Source: Oceanicola sp. 502str15 (lineage in GTDB: Bacteria; Pseudomonadota; Alphaproteobacteria; Rhodobacterales; Rhodobacteraceae). Taken from it: a DNA stretch of 64,000 nucleotides. Position 1 is the first letter of the stretch. Each line of letters starts with the position of its first letter. Of the stretch, positions 34,943 to 42,820 are shown in pieces. The notes under the pieces were generated by a model. That model saw only the letters and a list, made by a program, of their open reading frames with translations. It did no database searches and had not been told where the DNA came from. The translations under genes and the position numbers were made by a program. The stretch spans positions 4,154,501 to 4,218,500 of the forward strand of contig NZ_WYDQ01000001.1 of NCBI RefSeq assembly GCF_024105635.1, in the 5' to 3' direction.

Positions 34943-36292
34943 ATGAAAACCGAATTCACCGAGGCCCAACTGGCCGATCCGGGCACCGCGCGGGCCAACG
35001 AGATCCTGCGGGCCTGCGTGCATTGCGGCTTCTGCACCGCCACCTGCCCGACCTACCAGGTGCTGGGCGACGAGCTCGATAGCCCGCGCGGGCGGATCTA
35101 TCTCATCAAGGACATGCTCGAGAACGAACGGGTGCCCGACGAGAAGACCGTCAAGCACATCGACCGCTGCCTCTCCTGCCTTGCCTGCATGACAACCTGC
35201 CCCTCGGGCGTGCATTACATGCACCTTGTCGATCACGCCCGCGCCTACATCGAAGACAACTACAAGCGCCCGCTCCCCGACCGCGCCCTGCGCTGGCTGC
35301 TTGCGCGCATCCTGCCCTATCCGGGGCGGTTTCGGCTGGCGCTGCTGGGGGCCAAGATTGGCAGACCATTCCGCAGCCTGATCCCCTCGGCCCGGTTGCG
35401 CGCGATGCTGGAGATGGCGCCCAAGCGCATTCCGCCGGTCTCCCGCAACGACGACCCGCAGAGCTTTGCCCCCACCGCTCCACGCCGCAAGCGCGTGGCG
35501 CTGATGACGGGCTGTGCCCAGAAGGCGCTGAACACCGATATCAATGATGCCACCATCCGCCTGCTCACCCGGCTTGGCTGCGAGGTGGTGGTGGCCGAGG
35601 GCGCGGGCTGCTGCGGCGCGCTCACCCACCACATGGGCCGCGAGAGCGAGGCGCATGGCACCGCCGCAAGGAACATCCGCGCCTGGGTGTCCGAGATGGA
35701 CGGGCACGGCCTGGATGCCATCGTCATCAACACCTCGGGCTGCGGCACCACGGTCAAGGACTACGGCCACATGTTCGGCCAAAGCGAGCTGGCCGATGAG
35801 GCCGCGCGGGTGGCCGGGATCGCCAAGGATATATCCGAGGTACTGGCCGAGCTGATGCCGGAGGCCCCGGTTGCGGCCCGCAACCTTGCCAAGTCCGAGA
35901 TCGCGGGCACCGACGCCATGGCGCAGAGCGCGGAGGGCAGCGGGCCGATCCGAGTGGCATATCATGCTGCCTGCTCGCTCCAGCACGGGCAGAAGATCAA
36001 GGACCACCCCAAGGCGCTGCTGAAGGCGGCAGGTTTCGAGGTGGTGGAGCCGGCCGACAGCCACCTCTGCTGCGGCTCGGCGGGCACCTACAACCTGATG
36101 CAGCCCGAGATCTCGGGGCAGCTCAAGGCCCGCAAGGTGCAGACGCTGGAGGCAAAATCCCCCGACATCATCGCGGCGGGAAACATCGGCTGCATGATGC
36201 AGATCGGCTCGGGCACGGCCACGCCCATCGTCCACACCGTCGAGCTGCTCGATTGGGCGACCGGCGGGCCAAAACCGCCCGCGCTGGGCTGA
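34943..36292 (+). CDS. glcF: Glycolate oxidase iron-sulfur subunit GlcF
   Basis: The 449-residue product has two 4Fe-4S ferredoxin-type clusters, CVHCGFCTATCP near residue 24 and CLSCLACMTTCP near 75, and two CCG-type domains (GCCGALTHHMG near 224 and CCGSAGTYNLMQPE near 375). GlcF passes electrons from the FAD subunits to the quinone pool. It ends the glc operon, and a large GC-rich hairpin follows. Confidence 0.96.
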   Translation: MKTEFTEAQLADPGTARANEILRACVHCGFCTATCPTYQVLGDELDSPRGRIYLIKDMLENERVPDEKTVKHIDRCLSCLACMTTCPSGVHYMHLVDHARAYIEDNYKRPLPDRALRWLLARILPYPGRFRLALLGAKIGRPFRSLIPSARLRAMLEMAPKRIPPVSRNDDPQSFAPTAPRRKRVALMTGCAQKALNTDINDATIRLLTRLGCEVVVAEGAGCCGALTHHMGRESEAHGTAARNIRAWVSEMDGHGLDAIVINTSGCGTTVKDYGHMFGQSELADEAARVAGIAKDISEVLAELMPEAPVAARNLAKSEIAGTDAMAQSAEGSGPIRVAYHAACSLQHGQKIKDHPKALLKAAGFEVVEPADSHLCCGSAGTYNLMQPEISGQLKARKVQTLEAKSPDIIAAGNIGCMMQIGSGTATPIVHTVELLDWATGGPKPPALG

Positions 36293-36310
36293 CCTCCGCC
36301 AACTCAGGCA

Positions 36311-36348
36311 GCGCCGCGGCTTTCCTGCAACGTTTGCAGCCGCGGCGC
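36311..36348 (+). terminator. Large GC-rich hairpin after glcF
   Basis: GCGCCGCGG pairs with CCGCGGCGC (9 bases), and inside it CTGCAA pairs with TTGCAG around a CGT loop, with a CTTTC bulge on one side. It starts 19 bases after the glcF stop codon. There is no strong T-run, so it may protect the 3' end or act with Rho rather than being a classic intrinsic terminator. Confidence 0.5.
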
Positions 36349-36415
36349 GCCCCTTGCCACAAAATCGCCCCACGGCGCCGATAGGTCCGGGCGCAGAGAT
36401 CAGTTCGGGACCGTC

Positions 36416-37240
36416 ATGCGCCAAGCCTTCTTCTCCGCCCTTGCCGGGGCCCTTTGCCTTCTTGGTCTTCCCGCCACCGCACAGGACACCGGGCTGACCC
36501 GGATGGCCACCTCCGATCAGGGGCGCGGCTGGGAGGCCGTCGGGCGGCTGGAGATGGGGCGCAAGAGCTTCTGCACCGGGGCGCTGATTGCGCCCGACCT
36601 GGTGCTGACGGCGGCCCATTGCCTCTACCACATGGACACCGGCGAGCGGATCGAGATCGGCGATGTCGAGTTTCGCGCGGGCTGGCGCGAGGGCCGCGCC
36701 GAGGCCTATCGGGGCGTGCGCCGGGCCGTGACCCATCCGAACTATGTCTACAAGGGCCGCGACCAGCTGGATCGGGTCGCGCTCGACGTGGCGCTGCTTC
36801 AGCTCGACAGGCCGATCCGCAACATCCGCGTCACCCCGTTCGACACCGCCGCCGCGCCGCGCGAGGGTGACAGCGTCGGGGTGGTGTCCTACGCGCAGGA
36901 CCGGGCCGAGGCGCCCTCCTACGAGAGCGGTTGCGAGGTGATCGAGCGGCGAGGCGGGGTGCTGATGCTCTCCTGCTCGGTCGATTTCGGCTCCTCCGGC
37001 GCCCCGATCTTCACCATCGGGGCACATGGGCCGCAGGTGGCCTCGGTGATTTCGGCCAAGGCCACCATGCAGGGCCGTCCGGTGGCGCTGGGCACCGAGA
37101 TCGGCCCCGTGCTCGACGTGCTCATGGCAGAAATCGCAACCGGCGGCGACGTGCTGAACCGGGGCGGCACGGTGCGCTTTCTGGGCGGCACCGATGGGGG
37201 CGAACGCCGCGAGATCGGCGCCCGCTTCGTCAAGCCATGA
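36416..37240 (+). CDS. Secreted trypsin-like serine protease, first of a tandem pair
   Basis: The 274-residue product has a signal peptide (cleavage near Ala22-Gln23) and a chymotrypsin-like domain with a complete catalytic triad: His68 in VLTAAHCLY, Asp124 in LDVALLQLDRP and Ser194 in FGSSGAPIF. The cysteines at 53/69 and 173/187 fit the usual disulfides. The protein ends in GARFVKP. Its stop codon overlaps the start of the second protease gene as ATGA. Substrates are unknown; an export or envelope role is likely. Confidence 0.92.
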   Translation: MRQAFFSALAGALCLLGLPATAQDTGLTRMATSDQGRGWEAVGRLEMGRKSFCTGALIAPDLVLTAAHCLYHMDTGERIEIGDVEFRAGWREGRAEAYRGVRRAVTHPNYVYKGRDQLDRVALDVALLQLDRPIRNIRVTPFDTAAAPREGDSVGVVSYAQDRAEAPSYESGCEVIERRGGVLMLSCSVDFGSSGAPIFTIGAHGPQVASVISAKATMQGRPVALGTEIGPVLDVLMAEIATGGDVLNRGGTVRFLGGTDGGERREIGARFVKP

Positions 37241-38070
37241 TCCGCCGCGCCCTCCTTGCCGCGCTGGCCCTTGCCACCGCCACTCCCGCGCTGGCCGACA
37301 GCGCCCTGCGCCGCCTGTCGCTGCGCTCCGAGGGGCTGGGCTGGGAGGCCGTCGGGCGGCTCGACCTTGGCGGCGGCTCTTTCTGCTCCGGCGCGCTGAT
37401 AGAGACCGACCTCGTGCTCACCGCCGCGCATTGCCTGTTTGACCATGCGGGCAACCGCGCCAACCCGCGTGCCATCATCTTTCGGGCTGGCTATCGCGAC
37501 GGGATGGAGGTGGCCACGCGCACCGGGCTCCGCGCCGTGGTGATGCCGGGCTACGTGCCGGGGAGCGACGATGTGATCGGCCAGCTCATGGCCGATGTCG
37601 CCCTGCTCCAGCTCGACCGGCCCATCGCAGCGGCCAATGCCGAGCCCTACGGGATTTCGGCCAATGTCCGCGCCGGAGAGAACGTGGCCGTGGCCTCCTA
37701 CGGGCAGGGCCGCGAAGAGGCGCTGTCGCTGCAACGCTCCTGCTCCGTGCTGGGCGAGCGGCTCGGCGCTCTGGCGTTCTCCTGCGATGTCACCTTCGGC
37801 TCTTCCGGGGCACCGGTCTTCGACCTCACCGGCGGGCGGCCCGAGATCGTGTCGATCATTTCCAAAGGCGCGCGCGAAGAGGGCAAGGTGCTCTCGCTCG
37901 GCATGCGGGTCGAACCTGCGGTGCGCCAGCTTCGCGCCGACCTGCGGGCCGGGCGCGGGGTTTTTCCGCAAGTTGTCGGCGCGGCCAAGCGGGTTGCCGT
38001 CGGGGCGTCGTCCAGCACCGGGGCCCGCTTCGTGCGGCCGGGCTCTGGGCCGAGGTTCGTCAAACCCTGA
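37237..38070 (+). CDS. Secreted trypsin-like serine protease, second of a tandem pair
   Basis: The 277-residue product has a signal peptide (MIRRALLAALALATATPALA) and a full triad: His65 in VLTAAHCLF, Asp120 in ADVALLQLDRP and Ser190 in FGSSGAPVF. It shares the EGLGWEAVGRLDLGGGSFCSGALI opening with the first copy (there RGWEAVGRLEMGRKSFCTGALI). The tail carries GARFVRP and then PRFVKP, a doubled version of the first copy's end. The start is the ATG overlapping the first gene's stop codon. Confidence 0.92.
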   Translation: MIRRALLAALALATATPALADSALRRLSLRSEGLGWEAVGRLDLGGGSFCSGALIETDLVLTAAHCLFDHAGNRANPRAIIFRAGYRDGMEVATRTGLRAVVMPGYVPGSDDVIGQLMADVALLQLDRPIAAANAEPYGISANVRAGENVAVASYGQGREEALSLQRSCSVLGERLGALAFSCDVTFGSSGAPVFDLTGGRPEIVSIISKGAREEGKVLSLGMRVEPAVRQLRADLRAGRGVFPQVVGAAKRVAVGASSSTGARFVRPGSGPRFVKP

Positions 38071-38121
38071 CACCCGTGCATCTGCGCGCTTTCCGCCCGC
38101 CGATCCGGGCACCCCACACCC

Positions 38122-38150
38122 CTTGAATCCACCAAAATCCACCCCCACAT
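38122..38150 (+). promoter_or_regulatory. Sigma-32 (RpoH)-type promoter of hsp20
   Basis: CTTGAA at 38122-38127, 15 bases, then CCCCACAT at 38143-38150 closely matches the RpoH consensus (CTTGAA, 13-15 bases, CCCCATNT). It implies a leader of about 100 bases before the hsp20 start codon. Confidence 0.75.
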
Positions 38151-38157
38151 ATCTCCT

Positions 38158-38258
38158 GCACGGGCGCCACACGGGCCCGCGCAGAACCCCGCGCCTGTCC
38201 GCAGCAGGAAGGCGCATGTGACTGAAAACGCTTATCTATCGCTCAATGGAGGATACCC
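38158..38258 (+). promoter_or_regulatory. ROSE-type RNA thermometer in the hsp20 leader
   Basis: The last hairpin of the leader pairs UAUC-(G)-CUC (38237-38244) with GAGGAUA (38249-38255) around an AAUG loop, leaving a single bulged G at 38241 and sequestering the GGAGG ribosome site. A bulged G in a U-Y-GCU motif opposite the Shine-Dalgarno is the hallmark of ROSE elements, which melt on heating. Upstream GC-rich arms in 38158-38225 could form the stable supporting hairpins. Confidence 0.7.
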
Positions 38259-38726
38259 ATGCGTAATTACGACCTTTCCCCCCTCTACCGCGCCACCGTC
38301 GGCTTCGACCGCTTCGCCGACCTGATGGACCGCGCCCTCACCGCCGACGGCACCCAGCCGACCTACCCGCCCTACAACATCGAGAAAGTCGCCGAAAACG
38401 ACTACCGGATCTCGGTTGCCGTGGCCGGGTTTGCCGACTCTGAGCTTTCGGTCGAAGTGAAAGAGGGTGCCCTGATCGTCTCCGCCAGCAAGGGCGAGAG
38501 CGACGAGGGCAAGAAGTACCTTCACCGTGGCATCGCCACCCGCGCCTTCGAGCGCCGCTTCACCCTGGCCGACCACGTCAAGGTGACGGGCGCAACCCAC
38601 GCCGATGGCATGCTGCACATCGACCTCGTGCGCGAAGTCCCCGAGGCCCTGAAGCCCCGCCGGATCGAGATTGCCGGTGGGTCGACCAAGACCATCGAGG
38701 CCACGAAAGAGACCGTCGAGGCGTAA
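38259..38726 (+). CDS. Small heat-shock protein Hsp20 (IbpA family)
   Basis: The 155-residue chaperone holds unfolding proteins. The alpha-crystallin domain (about 35-130) has YPPYNIEKVAENDYRISVAV, then LIVSASKG, YLHRGIATRAFERRFTLADHVKVTGATHADGMLHIDL, which is typical of IbpA-type proteins. The N-terminus NYDLSPLYRATVGFDRFADL also fits. It is transcribed from a sigma-32-type promoter and carries a ROSE-like leader, so both transcription and translation should respond to heat. A terminator follows. Confidence 0.96.
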   Translation: MRNYDLSPLYRATVGFDRFADLMDRALTADGTQPTYPPYNIEKVAENDYRISVAVAGFADSELSVEVKEGALIVSASKGESDEGKKYLHRGIATRAFERRFTLADHVKVTGATHADGMLHIDLVREVPEALKPRRIEIAGGSTKTIEATKETVEA

Positions 38727-38752
38727 GCTTCCGGTTTCGGTGTAACGACAGG

Positions 38753-38784
38753 GGCGCGCGGGGAAACTCGCGCGCCTTTTCCTT
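38753..38784 (+). terminator. Rho-independent terminator after hsp20
   Basis: GGCGCGCG-GGGAAACT-CGCGCGCC is a perfect 8-base stem followed by TTTTCCTTT, 27 bases after the hsp20 stop codon. Confidence 0.85.
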
Positions 38785-38871
38785 TGCCGCCGCCTCCGCT
38801 TCCCGCAACATCCGGGTCGAGCGGCGCTCCCTTCCCGGTCATGCAGGCCGGGAAAGAGGGAGATCGCTGCA

Positions 38872-39588
38872 ATGAACTTTCTGCTGATCCACGGAAGCTG
38901 GCACGGGGCCTGGTGCTGGTACAAGGTCGCGCCGCGCCTGCGGACCGAGGGGCACCGGGTGATCGTGCCCGATCTGCCCGGACGCGGCCGGGCGCAGCGC
39001 CCGCGCCAGCTCATCACGCTCAACATGATGGCCGCCCACCTCGTACCACTGCTGCCCGAAGGCGAGAAAACCACCATCGTCGTTCACAGCCGCTATGGCA
39101 TCCTCGCCTCCCGGCTGGCCGAACTGGCCCCCGAGCGCATCGCGCGCACCATCTACCTCGCCTCCTTCATGCTGCCCGAAGGCGCCCGCGCCGCCGATTA
39201 CTTTCGCGCCGACAAGGGTTCGCTCCTGCGGCCTCATATCTCCATCGGAAAGCTCGGCATGTGGGATGATCTCGCCCCGGAGATCTACCACGAGGGTCTC
39301 TACCACGATTGCAGCACAGAAGACGTGGCTCTGGGCCACAGCCTGCTTTGCCGCGAGCCCCTGCGCCCCGCGCTGGCCCGCCTTGCGCTCACAGCAGCTC
39401 GATACGGCTCCGTGCCCCGCGCCTACATCCGGCTGACCGAAGATCGCGCGGTAACGCCCGCATTGCAGGACAGATGCCTGTCCGAAACGCCGGTCGAACG
39501 GGTGGAAGAGCTGAAGGCCAGCCATTCGGCCTATTTCTCGCAGCCCGATGCGCTGGTCAAAACCATCCTGCGGCTTGGCGGAAGCTGA
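38872..39588 (+). CDS. Alpha/beta hydrolase (methylesterase/EstC-like)
   Basis: The 238-residue product opens with FLLIHGSWHGAWCWYKVAP, the oxyanion-hole HG motif and the Trp-rich segment typical of plant-methylesterase/hydroxynitrile-lyase-like hydrolases. The nucleophile region reads VVHSRYGILAS, so the usual Gly-His-Ser-x-Gly is His-Ser-Arg-Tyr-Gly, with Ser73 as the nucleophile. The acid is probably Asp in LTEDRAVTP, and the His is in ELKASHSAYFSQP near 223. The substrate is unknown. Confidence 0.85.
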   Translation: MNFLLIHGSWHGAWCWYKVAPRLRTEGHRVIVPDLPGRGRAQRPRQLITLNMMAAHLVPLLPEGEKTTIVVHSRYGILASRLAELAPERIARTIYLASFMLPEGARAADYFRADKGSLLRPHISIGKLGMWDDLAPEIYHEGLYHDCSTEDVALGHSLLCREPLRPALARLALTAARYGSVPRAYIRLTEDRAVTPALQDRCLSETPVERVEELKASHSAYFSQPDALVKTILRLGGS

Positions 39589-39606
39589 AGGGCAGGGGCC
39601 CCGCGA

Positions 39607-40296
39607 TCAATACCGCGGCGGCTTGCTCTTCCACGTCCCGAGCCATTTCCGCCACCCGGCCCGCTTTTCATTGGCCGCCGCCTCAACCCGGTCCCACCGG
39701 TCCTCCGCCGCATCGAGCGTCGGGTCCAAGGCCCGCTCGCGGAACTGCCGCCACATCGCCCGGATGAACAACAGCGCGATGCCCAGCAGCACGAAGAAGG
39801 AAATGTTGAACCACGGAATCGAGTAATGATCCGGCCCGTCGATCGGCTTCACGCCGATCGCGTTGGGATAGATCGAGAAGAACCGGTTGCGAAAGCCGTA
39901 ATGCGTGATCAGCACCCACTGCGGGGCGGCGCTGGTCGAGATGTATTCCTGCGCGTCGGCCTGAAGGTCGGAGCTGTCGAACTTGAAGTAGGGCGGCCAG
40001 ATCCAACCCGAATCCTCGTTGCGATACACCATCACCCCGGTCGCCTCGCGCGGGATGAACCCGAGCAGAAACGACTTCTGCTTCACGGTCTGGATGAAGC
40101 GCACATCGCGGGTGGCCATCTCGGCCGCGCCGCTGTCGGCCTGCGCGTAGAACATCCGGTTGAAGCCAGAGAAGTCCTGCCGGATCACCTCGGTCCCGGT
40201 GATGCGCACCACGTCATGCTGGGGCAGCACGTAGAGGAAGATCAGCGCGATCATGGTGATGAAAGCCCATTTGATCGCGCGCCAGAGTATCCGCAT
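39607..40296 (-). CDS. DUF1523 family membrane protein
   Basis: The 229-residue product has an N-terminal anchor (about 9-26) and a second helix near 165-187, with a periplasmic domain between them (HDVVRITGTEVIRQDFSG, then WPPYFKFDSSDLQADAQEY and QWVLITHYGFRNRFFSIYPN). This pattern fits DUF1523, whose function is unknown. It is the last gene of the seven-gene minus-strand run that includes the AAA+ ATPase, eight bases after the preceding gene. Confidence 0.85.
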   Translation of the reverse strand: MRILWRAIKWAFITMIALIFLYVLPQHDVVRITGTEVIRQDFSGFNRMFYAQADSGAAEMATRDVRFIQTVKQKSFLLGFIPREATGVMVYRNEDSGWIWPPYFKFDSSDLQADAQEYISTSAAPQWVLITHYGFRNRFFSIYPNAIGVKPIDGPDHYSIPWFNISFFVLLGIALLFIRAMWRQFRERALDPTLDAAEDRWDRVEAAANEKRAGWRKWLGTWKSKPPRY

Positions 40297-40304
40297 ATTG
40301 CCCC

Positions 40305-40580
40305 TCAGTTGGCGTTGGTCAGGTAGAGGATCACGCCGACGACGATCACCGGGATGACATAGACCAGCAAGATCAGTTTCTTGCGCAGCCCGCTGTGATA
40401 GGCCGCCATCCCGCCCTCGATATAGGCACTCCGCGCCGCATCGTCACCCCCGTCCGGGTGATCCTCGGCCCAGCGGTCCTCCAGCTTTTCGCGGCGGATC
40501 GAGCGCGAGTAGATCGAGATGCAGAAATAGAGCACCGTCAGAACGATGAACCCCACCACGACCAGCCGTATCAACCCCAT
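40305..40580 (-). CDS. Small membrane protein (91 aa)
   Basis: Two helices (about residues 4-24 and 68-88) flank a charged loop (RSIRREKLEDRWAEDHPDGG) that ends in a small motif AARSAYIEGGMAAYHSGLRKK. It lies three bases after the gene upstream and eight before DUF1523. I do not recognise a family; it looks like a regular companion of DUF1523. Confidence 0.8.
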   Translation of the reverse strand: MGLIRLVVVGFIVLTVLYFCISIYSRSIRREKLEDRWAEDHPDGGDDAARSAYIEGGMAAYHSGLRKKLILLVYVIPVIVVGVILYLTNAN

Positions 40581-40583
40581 CCG

Positions 40584-41942
40584 TTACCTCCTCACCGCGC
40601 CCCATGGCCCGACGATCCTGATGCGCTCTTCCGAGACACGGGGTTCGGGCGGGGGGCTTGGCTCTTCCATCGCATCTTCCCCGGTGCCGAAGAGTGCCGC
40701 CCGCGCCCCCTGCTTGTCCACCGCGTATTCGCGGGCGAGGAAATCGGCGACAAATTCCTTCTTGCTGTCCGGCCACTCCCGGTAGAGCGCGTAGAACAGC
40801 TCCTTGTGGCAGATGAAGAGCTGGCGCACGTCGAGCCGCGACAGCTCGGAAAGCAACTGGTTGATCAGATCGCGGTCGGGGTGGTTGGTGGCGCGCAGCG
40901 TATAGAAATAGGCCGGATGGCTCGAGGTAATCTTCGGCCAGCCCCCGCCCTGCTCGGCCCAGCGGACCAGCTCGTTCAGCGCATGAAACTCCGGCGGCAG
41001 GGCGCTGCCAAGCGTCTGCGCCAGCTTGCGCAGATCGCCCCGCGAGCGCGAGGGCACGTCCTTGCCCAGCGTCGCGGCCACATCGACCAGGATGAAATCC
41101 ATCTTCTGCTTCAGGATCGCCGTCGCATCGGTGCCTTTCGCCTTCACGATCGGCTCGACGAGGTTGTTCAGCTCCAGAAACTTCGCAATCCCGGCCCGGT
41201 CGGAGAGGTCGAACAGATAGGGCGAGGGGATCTTGCCGATGCTTGCCTTGTCGCCGCAGGCAATCGTCGCCGGATGCTCCACATCGCGGAAAATGTAGAG
41301 CCCGCCAAAATGCGCCGTCCAGAAGTTGCCCTGGGTGAAGCTGGGCGCCTTGAAGGTCACCGGGTTGCGGGTGACATCCCCAGTCTGCTTGGCCAGCCCG
41401 ATCATCTCGGCAATCAGCACATCATCCCACCAGGCATCGGGCTTGGTCTTGAAGGTGGCGATCTTCTCGGAAAGCGCCTCGGCCTGCTCGATATGCCCCG
41501 AGGTGGTATCGGCCCGCACGGTGATCTTCTTGATGTCGAAGAGGCGGGCGGGCGTGTTGACCTCGAAAACGGTATTATCCAGCTCCCCCAGCACCGCATC
41601 CCGCGAGGTCAGCGCAAAAAGCTGGCTCTCGTTCTCCTCGATGAACTGCCGCAGAATGCCGCGGCTCATGGAGAACTTGGCGTTCAGCAGGGGGGCGGTT
41701 TTCTGCGCGGTTGTGAGGAGGATGAACTGCCGGTTCACCCCGTTTGGGTTGAGATAGAGCAGATCGTCGAACTCGAAGGCGATCTCGGGGGAGAAGCCGG
41801 AGATATCGACGTGGAAGTCGGGCAGCTCCGTCCGCTTGCCGGTGAGCTTGTGGAGCGCCCGGTTGTAGCGGTCGATCAGGGCAGGGGAGGCGACCTCGAT
41901 GAGGTTGCCGAACATCAGGCCGCGGGTGATGAGGCGTTTCAT
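40584..41942 (-). CDS. Conserved protein of unknown function in the AAA+ operon (452 aa)
   Basis: The soluble, mixed product starts MKRLITRGLMFGNLIEVASP and has no membrane segment or catalytic motif I can name. Notable stretches are PELPDFHVDISGFSPEIAFE-like TELPDFHVDISGFSPEIAFE near residue 38 and FWTAHFGGLYIFRDVEHPAT near 210. The C-terminal 30 residues are Pro/Glu-rich. From memory it may belong to DUF6638, but this is unverified. The start overlaps the stop of the AbiC-like gene as ATGA; AGAGGA precedes it. In an ancestor without the AbiC-like gene it probably followed the AAA+ ATPase directly. Confidence 0.8.
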   Translation of the reverse strand: MKRLITRGLMFGNLIEVASPALIDRYNRALHKLTGKRTELPDFHVDISGFSPEIAFEFDDLLYLNPNGVNRQFILLTTAQKTAPLLNAKFSMSRGILRQFIEENESQLFALTSRDAVLGELDNTVFEVNTPARLFDIKKITVRADTTSGHIEQAEALSEKIATFKTKPDAWWDDVLIAEMIGLAKQTGDVTRNPVTFKAPSFTQGNFWTAHFGGLYIFRDVEHPATIACGDKASIGKIPSPYLFDLSDRAGIAKFLELNNLVEPIVKAKGTDATAILKQKMDFILVDVAATLGKDVPSRSRGDLRKLAQTLGSALPPEFHALNELVRWAEQGGGWPKITSSHPAYFYTLRATNHPDRDLINQLLSELSRLDVRQLFICHKELFYALYREWPDSKKEFVADFLAREYAVDKQGARAALFGTGEDAMEEPSPPPEPRVSEERIRIVGPWGAVRR

Positions 41943-42820
41943 GATTCCTCTCCAAAGCAAGACGGAGGTACAAAGTCTCGATGCGCCTCGCTAATAAGTA
42001 TGCCTTTTGGAAGATTGTTGAACAGCGCGAAAGTCTCCGCATATTTCATCATGTTGGCGCCGGTAGTGGTTTGGCAGTTATAAAATAGCACGGCGAGTTC
42101 GTAGTCTGAAAAAAGTGCTCGAAACAGCTTCTTATGTCGAGGCTGGCAGTGTGGGTTCTCCGAAATCGTCCGCATTGCGTTATATGTGAAGCGAAAATAG
42201 TGGCCCAAATTTGCGCCTTGCTTTTCGTACAAATCCCGATATTCGGCTAGGGTTTCAGCCAATGATTCAGCCGGGGAAACACCGCTCCAATCCTTGTCTT
42301 TGTCAAACAGGAGGTTGTAGAAGAACGGAAAGTAGTCTCTTCCTGATACTGTGAGCCGCTCTTCGCTCACCAACCGACCCTCCGAGAACCTTAAAGGTCG
42401 GTATGTGTGTCTAATCGAACTGGTTATTGAATTTTGAGTTGAAATCAGCTCAAAGAATGAAGTTTCGAATCTCTGCTTCTCATAATTCAGGTTCGACTCG
42501 TGGAACTCTTCTTCAGTAGCAGAAAGTACTTCTCTCTGCGCCGCCAGCTCTTGGCTTTGAAGCCAGACGGTAACTATTATCCATAGAAAAGCGAGAGTTC
42601 CGGCTATCCCAGCTAGGGTATCACCAATCTCGTTTGAGCTCGACTTCAGGAACATGCTCCATCGCTCGGAACAAACCTTGCCCTGCCAAACGTGAAACGA
42701 ACAAACTTCTTGTTGGGCGAGGGCAAAGGTAACTAATCCGACGGTAGCTGTTCCAAGCAATCCCCAGATGATTGGATTCTGAATTCTCCAGAACGAGATT
42801 GGGGCTAGCTTGTCCCTCAC
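41939..42820 (-). CDS. Putative phage abortive infection protein (PutAbiC-like)
   Basis: The 293-residue product has two N-terminal membrane helices (about 15-35 and 66-87), then the PutAbiC pattern: EKQRFETSFFELISTQNSI, GRDYFPFFYNLLFD, ANLGHYFRFTYNAMRTISE and FRALFSDYELAVLFYNCQTT near the end. Proteins of this family are proposed to stop phage growth by abortive infection, although few are characterised. The base composition is striking: 20 of 60 bases are G or C at 42421-42480 and 28 of 60 at 42001-42060, against 39 of 60 at 43141-43200 in the neighbouring gene. Yet it overlaps both neighbours as ATGA. It looks like an acquired gene fitted into the operon. Confidence 0.85.
   Translation of the reverse strand: MRDKLAPISFWRIQNPIIWGLLGTATVGLVTFALAQQEVCSFHVWQGKVCSERWSMFLKSSSNEIGDTLAGIAGTLAFLWIIVTVWLQSQELAAQREVLSATEEEFHESNLNYEKQRFETSFFELISTQNSITSSIRHTYRPLRFSEGRLVSEERLTVSGRDYFPFFYNLLFDKDKDWSGVSPAESLAETLAEYRDLYEKQGANLGHYFRFTYNAMRTISENPHCQPRHKKLFRALFSDYELAVLFYNCQTTTGANMMKYAETFALFNNLPKGILISEAHRDFVPPSCFGEES

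Noticed and set aside
34598..37027. A minus-strand open frame of about 800 codons opposite glcF and the first protease
   Set aside because: It spans several real genes on the other strand and reads as an antisense shadow.
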